This document shows, piece after piece, positions 14,106 through 24,478 of a stretch of DNA of 64,000 nucleotides. The stretch spans positions 310,001 through 374,000 of the forward strand of contig VZTI01005240.1 in the NCBI GenBank assembly GCA_013397865.1, read 5' to 3'. Under the pieces are notes generated by a model. The model was not told where the DNA came from. It saw only the letters and a program-made list of their open reading frames with translations, and made no database searches. Position 1 is the stretch's first letter; every line of letters begins with the position of its first letter. This stretch comes from Struthidea cinerea (Eukaryota; Chordata; Aves; Passeriformes; Corcoracidae). A program made the position numbers and the translations under genes.

Positions 14106-17100
14106 TTTGCACATCAATGTGGCTCCATGCAATAACCAAGACCTGTGAAATATGCTGTAGCTGGGGTTGTTTAGTGACAAGCCAACCTGCGATTATCCTG
14201 CAAAGGGGGGAAAAAAAAGCAACACTTTAATTTGAGATCTTATCATTCTTACAGCCCCACGCATTGTCCCTGATCTCCAGGACTTTGTGAGCTGTGCCTT
14301 GCTGCAGGGGCCACTTCACATTCTCAGCAGGAGAGAACTATACCTAAAATAAGGCTGTCACTTAGCTGAACACAAAGTGTTCCAGTCTGGATGTTGGCAT
14401 GCAAGTAAGGGTCTAAAAGGGTCACCAGTGACTTAAGCTCCTGCCTCCTCTGCAGGTGGGCACCAGGGAGGTGAGTGTCCCTCCCTGCCTGTGCAGCCCC
14501 TCACAGCCCATCGCCGGAGCAACCTCTCCCACTCAGGTCCTCCTGGGAAGCTGTGCCAGCACTCAGGACCTGCTTTGCCACTGTTCACTCAGGAATGGGC
14601 TGTTTTGTGGTTCTTGATCTGGGATGCTCCTCACAGCTGACTCGTATCAAGGCAACAGCCCCTTTCTAAAAGCACAGGACCACCTGAAAATGTTCCCGCA
14701 GATACTCCCTTGCGAAGTCCACATCATGCCTCAGGATTCAGCTACACAGACAGGGCAAGCACAGTCCCATGGCTTATAACACAGCTTTCTTATCCCTCTG
14801 AGAAATGAGAATCTGTGGCTACAGAGGGACAGTGCCTCCACATCTCTTCACGTTTCAAAGTTTCCAGTTTATTTTGCATAAAGTTCCAATGATCAAATCT
14901 AATGCTGATCAGATCTGTGTTTATTTTTCTTTCCTCAGCATCTGAGTGATATGTTTGGCTCAGAAAATGGATTTAACTATCATTTCAAACAACTGCTAAT
15001 TACAGTGACTGAAACCTAATACTTAATTGCAGCCTGAAAGGTGTGAATGGTTCACATTAAATATCAGATGAGGTGAAACATCTCAATTTAGTTCAGCTAA
15101 AAGTTTGCCAGATTTCCGTGCAGAATGCACGCATGAGCAAGATACAAACAAGACAGAGGAAATCAGATGTCACCAAGCTCTCAGTAACACTTCAGAAGCA
15201 CAGCTCACACCATTCATCTTAGGTACCTTGAAGTTCGGGTGCCAATGGAGCAGATTTTGGGTGGGGCATCTAATGTGCAGAGAGTGGGAATTTCAGCAGA
15301 AAATAAATTATCATAGAATCAGGGAATCATTTAGGTTAATCGTTAAGTTCTCTATTGTCACATCTTACAGGTGCTGAAAAATAAAGACTTCTGCAAATTT
15401 AATAGAGTATTTAGTGGGGCAATGCAAGCTCAAGGACCGGTGTGAGTTGGTGGCACATCTCCCAGGAACACAGATGTAGGCAGGGTCCAGCGGCAAGTAG
15501 GGGCACTGGAGGGGCTTTTTCTTCTCTGAGTAAGTAATCTTTTAGGATGGTGCGTAAGATGTCAAACTTGAAAGATGAGTTTCTACAGCTAGTTACCATA
15601 GTTTACAGACACTGAATCTAAGGCACATATTTTTCAGAAGGGCTGAGAGATTCAATATGTTGCAAATTAAGCAATAGCTTTGTTAACTATCTGATCATAT
15701 TGCAGCAGTAACCCTAGGAAATGTGGCATGGGGACCACACTGGCATGGAATGGAGGATTAGATTCTGGGCTTCTTGACCTTGCCTGGGTGAGGTGAAAGA
15801 GGTATTTCATACTTTTTGACCACTCACAAAAATAAAGTAATTACAAGACAAGAAAATGGCATTTTACTATTTCCAAATAACATGTGGGTTTAGATGGCCC
15901 ATCTTCAAATGCTCAGGTTTGAAACTTTTTACAGGCATTCTTCTGCCTGACATTAAACCTCACATTAGTCAGTTTGCTTCAGAAAGCCATACACTGTCGA
16001 CTGAGGGTGGCTGTAAACCTGGCACAGATTATCCCAGTAATCCCACATCCAACCATCCCAATCATCTCCCTCAGCAGGAAACACCCAGACGCAGCATTTC
16101 AAGGGTTCAGTCCCATCCCAGCAGTCATTTTTCCTGCAGTCCTACTGCATCTGTGGCTCTTACAGTAGAGCACATCTAATGCATCCAGCTGCCCTGGAGC
16201 CAGGGCTTTACCTCTGCTCATTCACCATAAAACCCTGTTGTTCTGTGGGAACATCTGCTCGTTTGTGCTCCACCCAAACACCCCACACATTCTTCAGAAA
16301 TTTTTCTTTCCACAAGTCTGGTTGCTTTTTGCCAGCAGCAATGTACACGCTTGACATGCTAAGAAAAAGTATTTAACAGGAGGGAAAACACGTTCCACAT
16401 AAATTATTCTCACTGCAGGATGAAGAGGAGCAAACTAACACTGCTGCAATTTGGGAAACAGTGTGCAAAAGGAAAGAAGCTTAACTCAGTCAGTTAGGGT
16501 GAAATACCTGCCATTCCCTCTCCATAATATGCTTCAAAGAGTGTTTATTGTAATTGACCCAGGTCAGTACTGGACTGAGTGACCAGGTGGCTGTAGAGAA
16601 CCCTGGGAACTGCATTTCCCCATGTGAATCCATAGTCGGGGAGAGCCTGGGGGATGGATTTCTAGCTGGGCTTCCACCTTGGCTTTTGTGAAATGGGCTG
16701 TCTGGCTGACTAGGACAACTCCCCTTAGCTCCCTGGTGGTGATCCATCCCTGACACCGAAGACTGAATTCCCATGGAAGTCCTGCTTCAGTGGGCGTGGC
16801 AGAAGACACTGTGCTGTGCCAGACAAATGCAGGTTATGGGTTTTATAGCAGTTTTCTATGCTAATAGACCCACACTTCCACAATTCCAGACCAAAGAAGC
16901 AGGACTTTTAATTCTGATCACTTTTCAGTCTAAGTCACCAGTTGGACACCTTTTTATTTGAATTTTCATTTTTTAATTTGGAGGGTGCTTTCCAAGAGAT
17001 GTTGACAGCTTTTCTTCACAACACCTAAACATCATGTAGTGTCACAACCCCAGTACCTAAGGTCTCAAAGAAAGGAAGCAAAGATGACAGTTACCAGCTC

Positions 17101-17439
17101 TGCTCTTCACTCACATTTAAGATAGTGTAAAAATATTAAGACAATCTTCAGACATGAAAATACCTGTAAGTTTTGCAAAACTAGATGATGGTTCAGTTCT
17201 GAATGCACTACTCCCTCTTTTCTTCTCTCTGATTCTGATGTTGCTTGAAGTAGAACAGCTTTTTAGATTTGTGGTGGTGACTGGCCACTAAAACCTCTGT
17301 GAGAGGTGCTATTTCAGTCACTTCTGCACTTCACACCTGATCTTCAGCCGTATGAAAGCAAGTGAGCACTACTTTAATACCCTATGTCTACTTTTGCTGG
17401 ATTTGTCACTAAAACTTCTCTTGAATGGCCCAGTGCTCT
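14106..17439. other. Intergenic DNA
   Basis: No supported gene lies here; the interval contains one very short CR1 tail at about 15312-15350. Short open frames on both strands lack splice context and recognisable domains. Confidence 0.55.
15312..15350 (-). repeat. Short CR1 LINE tail remnant
   Basis: The sequence tcatagaatcagggaatc followed by atttaggtt is the reverse complement of the CR1 3' terminus (the ATTCTATGA-type 8-mer repeats and the adjoining block). Only about 40 bp can be recognised. Confidence 0.5.
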
Positions 17440-17632
17440 TGCATGGGAACAGGCTGCCCAGTGAAGTGGTGGAGTCACCATCCCTGGAGGTATTTAAATA
17501 CTGGCAGGTATTTAAAAGATGTGTATATGTGGCCCTTAGGGACATGGTTTAGTGGTGGCCTAGGCAGGGCTGCGTTAATGATTAGACTTGATAACCTCAA
17601 ATGTCTTTTCCAACCTAAACGATTCTATGACT
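17440..17632 (+). repeat. CR1 LINE 3'-end fragment, plus orientation
   Basis: The run from gcatgggaacaggctgccca, through gtggtggagtcaccatccc, to ttttccaacctaaacgattc is the classic 3' end of an avian CR1 in + orientation, ending with the attctatga signature. It is 5'-truncated. A small internal duplication of aggtatttaaa lies near 17488-17515. Nothing is coding. Confidence 0.85.
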
Positions 17633-18737
17633 TGGTGGTTGTTCTTCAGAGCTTCATTTTGGGATTGCAGATTCTGTGTGTTCTTCTCATCAGGCTGCAA
17701 GCAACAGTCTCTGAGTAGACATGGGCAAAAAGCCTTTCCTGGGCTTCTTGGTTTTAGTCTCACTATTTTATTTAAGCACTATTTCATTTAAGCACATGGC
17801 ATCCAACCCCTGCCCTCTAAATGGCTGCTGTGGCACAGGCTCAGATGAAAAATCAGGCTGTAGACAGCATCAAAGAAAGTCAGGCAACAAACACAAGCCC
17901 TCCAGGGGTCAGCTCTGACCTCCAGAACTCTCTACTTATATCTTGGCAGAGTTACCCACCTGGTCCAAGAGTTAAACTAAGGGGGTCATTTGTTGAGCCA
18001 CCTTCAGCTAGTTACCCAAGAGTTGCCTCTGGTGGGATGCTCAGTGACAGGGAGGTTTGGAGGCCAGAGTTTCTGTAATACCTACTCAAACTGCAGCCAT
18101 GTGCTTCTTCCCTTCAATCCTGCAGCTTCAGTAAATCCAGCTTGATTTAATCTCTCATAATTGTGCAGTGGGTTTTTATTTAAATTGGCCTCCAGTCTCC
18201 TCCCAATTACTGCATCCAGGCGTAAGTGATGGCGGTACCTCAGACCTTGCCGGATTGTCTTATTCATTGTTTCATCATCTTCAGCTCCTAAAATGCTCCA
18301 GGTTGCTGCCAGAAGCTGAATGGGTGCATTCCTCCCTCAAATTCCAGGACGTCCCATGAAAAGCCCTTTGCAATCACAAGGACTGCCCTGGAACAGCTCC
18401 GTGTGCAGGGAAGCCCTGTGATCACCCTCAGAGCCACTCATCAGCCACACTTCCTCTGTGACTCTCAGAAGTTGCTCCCACAGGAAGTGATGTGCTGATT
18501 TTGGCTTGCAGGAGAAAGTTAAGAGTGAACAACTGTTACTGAGTTGTTTGAATCCAGTTCAAGTTCCGTCTCTGTCATGCTTAATAAAATGGTTAATATA
18601 TCTGTGAGATTAAATGAGCAGTTCCGTATGGACCTCTCTGGCTTCCCTAGTACCAGAGTGGTAATCATAGAATCCCAGAATAGTTTGGGTTGGAAGAGAC
18701 CTTAAAGATCATCTAGTTCCAAACCCCTCTGCCATGG

Positions 18738-18918
18738 TGTAGTGGGTTGACCCTGAATTGACAGACAACTTTTTAGACCAATAACGCTTCTCTCAATTTA
18801 CGTATTTAAACCACACGGGAAGGCAGGAATTGGCCTTCCTTTCCAGAATTGGCCTTCCTTTCTGGAATTGGCCTTCCTTTCCAGCTCTCCTGCCCGGTTT
18901 CAAACTGAACCCGCTACA
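18738..18918 (+). mobile_element. 181-bp solo LTR-like insertion nested in CR1
   Basis: The element begins TGTAGTGGGTTGACCCTG and ends GAACCCGCTACA, giving an imperfect 11-12 bp terminal inverted repeat with TG...CA ends. It is flanked by the direct repeat CATGG (18733-18737 and 18919-18923). A CCAAT box (18778-18782) and a TATTTAAA (18803-18810) give it promoter-like structure. The start resembles songbird ERV LTRs, and a 5-bp duplication fits ERVL-type integration. Its short size also allows a non-autonomous inverted-repeat element. It carries no coding sequence. Confidence 0.75.
18827..18883 (+). repeat. Three tandem copies of a 19-bp unit inside the LTR
   Basis: The unit gaattggccttcctttcca occurs at 18827-18845, 18846-18864 (two mismatches at the end) and 18865-18883. 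The repeats lie just downstream of the TATTTAAA box of the nested element. Confidence 0.9.
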
Positions 18919-19012
18919 CATGGTGAGGGATGCCATTCACTAGGTCAGGTTGCCCACGGCCCCATCCAACCTGACCTTGAATACTTCCAGAGATGGGGCA
19001 TCCACAACTGGG

Positions 19013-21629
19013 AAATGCTGAAATTTCAGCCATGAACTGGGTTGGCCAAGTGATAACTGCTCCCATACTTCAGATAAAGTAGCAGCCCTTGTGCATGTCT
19101 TGGCCTCAGAGTTTGGTGAAACAATTTTCAAAATCCACTTTCCTGCCTCAAGTTAGAAGGTTTATCAAGTTGCTTAGAAAAGTATGCATTGCACAGGGTC
19201 AGGCCAGCAACAACAAGCAATGAGAGGCCAAGAGCACACTCCTCAGCTCCTTACTTTGTACCTACAATGACTTTCACCATCTTCCTAATGTCTGCATCCC
19301 ACCTGCCCTGATGCTGGAAAAGAAATTGAGGGAGCAGCAAGTTTTTCTCCAAGTTCCCCCACTTTTCCCACTAACAGTGCTGTTGAGGTAAATACTCTCC
19401 TCTCTAACAAACATCTCTGTAAAAGCAGCTGGTGGTTACAACCACAATGAGCACAGACACCAGCTAGAGATGAATCATTTATGTACTCTTTAACTTGTCT
19501 GGAACTACAGGTTATGTCTACAGTGGAAAAGTTCACCTTGGAAAAGTTCATCTTAGCAAATATATTCGTTAGCATGATTAGATCAACACCACCACAGTAT
19601 TCAATATTACTTTGCCTTTGGCAGCAGCAAGGACAGCTGGGCAAAGCAGTGTTTAGCACAGTGCTAGTAAAGGCATGTCAGATAATATCCTTTCCAACAT
19701 GAAGCAGTCTCCCACAACACACAAGCCATAGCAAAAGAACCAGTTTTGGTGGCCACTGAATAAATAAAAATCTTTCTGAGGTTACAAATGTGCGGGCTGG
19801 GTCAACACCCACTTCAGTAGGAGCCTCTCACAGCAGGGGCAGTTCTGTGCAATGGCAGTGGCATCTACAGGAGCTCTGCACACTCCCAGGAAAATTCCAC
19901 AGAACTGGTCAATGCTTGGTGCTCCAGACTTTCTAGGGAATTTCTGGAGGCCGTTTTCCAGATGAATTAGCAATGCACACTCCCTACAAAGGGCTTATTG
20001 GACACCAGAGCAGGCTGTGCCTATGCATGTGCCACAGCCATGCTCACAAGCACAACTCTCCTCCCTGTGTACTCCCCCAGACCTGGAAGCAACTGTGTGC
20101 ACCCCAGTCCCCATCAAACTTCTTTCCCAAAGCTGATGCTGTAAAGGTTTCATTTGCAAATGCTCATATTATTCACCTGAAAAACACACGCTCCCTCTCC
20201 AGTGGTTACAGGCGACTCTGCCTGTGCAAGCAGGTAATAGAGGAGGTGCAAAGGCTCCAGCTGAATATGCTACACACAGAGTAGTTCTTGGACAGAAGGA
20301 GCTAACAAACCTTGCCTGTAAGATGTGTCCTCAAGCTACTCCTCATGCCCTACACACAAACAGTGAAATGCACCTGTTAGGTCCAAATTACACACTCCCA
20401 CTCCGTAACCCATCTGGGAGATGTAAAAGCTACAGCAGTGCTTTATTGCAGCAAAGAAATTATTCTTCAGCCATGGCAGGGGTCAGCAGAGGTCAGTCAG
20501 CACAGCAACATCAGAGCAGCACTGGAGAACCAACATGTGAGCACCAGATCCATTTGGGCTTCACTGGGTAAGGTACAGACTATGGCAAGGCCAACTCAGT
20601 CAATCCACAGGCCACCATCAAAGGTCTCTGAAGAATCCTGTCATCCTCTGACCTACATCTACACAAGCTCACTTCTCACATATCAGGATAAAGGCACTAC
20701 TGGCACTTTACCCATCTGTAATCCAGTCCACGTGCTGGCAGAGAGGATTGTCCTGCACTGACTCTGCCCCAACAGAGGATTCCTCAGCCCGTGGAAGCTC
20801 TTTCCCTTAGCAGCGTAGCCAGTTTTTCTGGTTTGTTTTGCATTAACATAGTGGAACAGAGCAGCTGATGTGGCTCCTCTGGCTGACTGACTCTTACTCA
20901 GCTGCCTAGGAAAACTCTACAATGGGAGCAGACATGGAAGCCAAAAGATCAGGTTCAGAAAGATTTGCCCTGGCTTGAGAAAAGCCAGAGAGATGGTGTT
21001 GCAAAGAACTTGGGCCATTAGCCTGAAAAGTCCGTGTAGCAGAAGTTACCTTTTCCTCAGTCAGGAGAAATTTCTAACCAGCATTTCAACTTTTGTTTTA
21101 TCTGCCAGCCCAGGTGCTTTCATGGATCCCCTAAGCCGAAGATCTATGCACTGCAAAGATATGCCTAGATCAGTGCTTTCCCTTGCCTTAGTTTCAAAGG
21201 TGGTGATTGAAACACAGGCGAGGCTCAGCAAAGGACCAAAGACTCCAAAGGGGCCTGCAGCAGAGTGGAGATGGCAGCTCAGCGGAGCACCACATCACAA
21301 CCTCCACCTGAAATCCATCTGTTTTCCACAGTGGAGTGTCTGAGCACACTGCCTAAATACCCATACACAGAGCCTCCAGTCTGTGGACCCAAAAAAGAAA
21401 GAGTTCTCTCCACTCTTTCTGCTTGTAAAAATAAGCAAACCCTGCATTCCTTGCTACTAAAAGACGTGAGCTGGTGAGTTATCCACATGGATACAGCCCC
21501 TGCAGGCAAACATCTCCCTTTGCTCTCTAAGATTAACTCTTGTTTACACCTGCAAGTCTTTTCACCCCTGACAGGTGTCAAACGGTACCAAGAGGCCTTC
21601 AGAGTTCTCAAGAGACCCGAGTTCCCAGG
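19013..21629. other. Intergenic DNA
   Basis: About 2.6 kb with no exon, RNA gene or repeat family I can support. Open frames of up to 124 codons (19285-19659, minus) do not resemble known proteins. Confidence 0.55.
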
Positions 21630-22245
21630 TGTCTTGGGGTGACTTTATAATGTGTATCCCCTATTGCTACCCTATGCCCAGCAATCTTTTCTGTGTCTTT
21701 AAACTGAGCCTGAGAAGAACAGAAAACAAAAAAAAAACATTTCAAAGCAGTTGTTTCAAGGACACGGAGATACACTCCTCGGCTTCAGCGGTACCCTTGG
21801 TTTTTTTTCCGGCCCTCAGTCAACTTTTTTTTGGCATTTTTTTTCCGGCGAGAAACGGAGAGTTGAACCTTGTTTTCCTAGGATTTTGGGGGTTTTTTTT
21901 GTTCTTCTCTTCTGGACTGTTTCAACAACATCTGAACACATCAGGAGAATTTTCCTAGAGGCCCGGGGGGGTGGGGGGTGGCCCCTCGCTGACCCAGCTC
22001 CGAGGAGGAGAGAGACCACACCTACAGAAGAACTCGGACATCTTCCCAGGTTTTCTCTCCACAGAGAGAGAGATCTCATTATTTAGCATCATTATTCCCC
22101 TCTTGTGTGTTTGTTAAATAAATAGCTTTTATCTCTTTCACTTTCCTTCGAGGAAAATTTTTTTTTCCCAAACCTCGGGGGAGGGGTGGTTGCAACCTGA
22201 CTTCTATCAGAGGATATTTTCCTCCATTTTGTCCAAACTAAGACA
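21630..22245 (+). mobile_element. 616-bp solo LTR of an avian endogenous retrovirus
   Basis: It begins TGTCTTGGGGTGACTTTATA and ends CCAAACTAAGACA, with a perfect 6-bp terminal inverted repeat TGTCTT/AAGACA. It is flanked by the direct repeat CCAGG (21625-21629 and 22246-22250). A TATAA (near 21646) lies close to the 5' end and an AATAAA at 22117-22122 sets the + orientation. A 5-bp duplication fits ERVL-type elements. No internal retroviral sequence or second LTR lies within reach, so it is a recombination-derived solo LTR. It encodes no protein. Confidence 0.85.
22117..22122 (+). terminator. LTR polyadenylation hexamer
   Basis: AATAAA lies within the ERV LTR, followed by a T-rich stretch. 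It is the expected polyadenylation signal of the R region and supports the + orientation. Confidence 0.5.
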
Positions 22246-22250
22246 CCAGG

Positions 22251-24317
22251 CTACAATGCCAGAAGACAAAGCCAATTTAACTCATGATCTTTGAAACCCT
22301 GGGGCTTCACACAACCTCTTATCCCATCTCCCACCTCCCAGTCACACACAGACTATTCCATGAGCCTATTCAATGCACTTGACCAGGAGAAGACTAATCT
22401 ACCTCCTAAAGAGCCTGCTTGGCTAGGAGTGAACAGCTCAGACGGAGGACTGGCAAGCCCCAGAGCTCAGGAGGGGCCAGGAGACCACACAGCCTGAGGC
22501 AGAGGTGGGAGGAAGGAGAGGGGGTAAGGTGGGAGGAAGGAGAGGGGGTAAGCTGGAAGTTTGTCCTAAGTGAGCTCTTGGATTGTCCTTGGATGAGCTC
22601 TTGGGTTCTCCTATGAGGGGATCCTGGGCTGTGCTGGGAGAGGCTCTCCTCTCCCCTCAGCTGTTCTCCATACACCTGGATAAGCCAGGTTTACCAGTCT
22701 GTGCCACTATTGCCATACCAGGGGCAGGGATTTTCCCTCTCTAGCTGGGAACAGAATTGGAGGCAAGAAGTCACAGGCTTCAGGAGGAGCTTGCAGCCTG
22801 AATCTGACGTGCAAAGTGTCCCCAGGAGACATCAGAAAGTGTCCCCCAGCATCAGAAACAGCACTCTCAGAAGGGAAAATCTTCCCAGTCATTCAAAATT
22901 ATTTCTATCTGCATTGCAATGAATTCTCCATTGGCAGGGGTTGAAACTCAGGAGTTAATGTGCTGCAGGTTTATGGTGAACGAACGCTTCTGGAGCCATA
23001 ACTCACGTTAATTGACAGGAGCTGTCTACACAGCTATGAAATATGCACGTTGTAGCTGCAAAACAAGAATCCCTGTGAGCATCAGAAAACAAACAGTGCC
23101 TTTTGCTTCCAAGCACTGTGATTGCTGCTCTTTCTCACATCAAATAGAAATTTGTAGTTACATCCAGATCTGAAATGATGTGTGAATAGTCAAAGATGCA
23201 TCTGCAACAAACCAACCGAGCACAGGAACCGCGAGAGGAATGTACGTGAGGAACAGCAGACCATTCCCATCCATGCCTCACTTTGATCATAAAGCACACG
23301 GAACAACCAGCGAGCTCAGGGCAATGAAAATCATCAGGCAATTATCATTTGTGTCACCCATTTTCATCACTTCATTTTAAAACAGGGGCCTGTGGGGGCA
23401 AACTGGCTTAGCTCCATTGACTTGAGCACAATCATCCCCCTAAGATTAATCTGTTTGGAAAATGCATCTCTTCTGTGGATAGATCTGCTTTTCATGGCTA
23501 AAGTGGACTTGCAGCCTTACATCCGTATTTAGGAGAAGAAGTTCAATTTCTAAGTGAGGGAATTAGTGAGGAGATGTACCCAAGGATCTTTACTGGGATT
23601 GCTGAGCCATGGATAAATTCGTTAGAAATAGAGGCTTGTGAAGTGAGATTTCAGATGTCGTGTATGGAGGGACTGCATGGCAGCAAAGGAAACACTGAAA
23701 ATCTCCAGTTCCTCAAAATGTGTCACCACATCAAAGCACAGCCATCCTGTGAAGATATTTGGGTTGGACAATATATTTGGGGGACGTTATCTGGAAGCTG
23801 GAGTAATCTATATCTGAGAGGAATGTAATGGTATGGTGTTGATTTCTTTTAATGAACTTCTTGACCCAAACCCAGTAATGTTTAAAAATTCCATTTTAGA
23901 ACACCACTCTAAAACAGTTCTATCCTGCTCCTATGCAAAATGAAAACTATCTTTGAAGCTATGAAAGCCGAAACAAGCAGTTATCTGCTTACATCAGTAG
24001 CTGTAGGGGACAATGTTAGAAAACCAATGAACCCAGCTAATGTCAGTCATTTCTCACTGCAGTTGTAATTAGAAAGGATTTTTTCCCTCATTCCTTTCCC
24101 TATTAATACTATTGAACACTAGTAGCTTCAAGCAAATTTATAGGAAGCAAAGTCCTCTTTCGAGATTATATGCAGTGAATGGTTTTTTTTCTACCACCAA
24201 ACACATGCATACAAAGCATGTCCTTAAGGAAGGAATGTTCACCAGGTTTCTTGTCTTTTGGCAGTGACAGCTAACCCCACCTGGCCCCACCACCCATCTG
24301 CCTATCACCTTCCCTGA
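22251..24317. other. Intergenic DNA
   Basis: No gene is supported. It contains the tandem duplication at 22503-22550 and a palindromic AGATTAATCT (23443-23452) that matches paired TAATCT (OTX/PITX-type) homeodomain sites; its significance is unknown. Confidence 0.5.
22503..22550 (+). repeat. 24-bp exact tandem duplication
   Basis: A 24-bp purine-rich unit beginning aggtgggaggaagg occurs twice without a mismatch at 22503-22526 and 22527-22550. A looser duplication of the type tgagctcttgg.ttctcc follows at about 22570-22612. It is probably a young minisatellite. Confidence 0.9.
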
Positions 24318-24478
24318 AACCTGTGAAACCCCCATCCCTGGGAGTGCTCAAGGTCACGTCGGATGGGGCTCTGAGCAACCTGATCTACTGAAAATATACC
24401 TGCTGGTGTCAGGGGGATTGGAACGAGACAAGCTTTAAGGTCCCTTCCAACCCAAGCCATTCTAAGATTCTATGGCTC
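24318..24478 (+). repeat. CR1 LINE 3'-end fragment, plus orientation
   Basis: The sequence runs from catccctgggagtgctcaag, through ggatggggctctgagcaacc, to aaggtcccttccaacccaa and the terminal attctaagattctatgg. It is a 5'-truncated avian CR1 with its characteristic 3' 8-mer end. Confidence 0.85.

Larger units (their letters stand above)
18664..19012 (-). repeat. CR1 LINE 3' end, split by a nested insertion
   Basis: The left part (18664-18737) runs from tcatagaatcccagaatag to aaacccctctgccatgg. The right part (18924-19012) continues the same CR1 with ggccccatccaacctgacct and gatggggcatccacaactg. Together they form a minus-oriented CR1 3' end that reads continuously once the 18738-18918 insertion and one target copy are set aside. 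The right part on the minus strand still reads DAPSLEVFKVRLDGAVGNL, a familiar CR1 3'-end translation. Confidence 0.85.
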
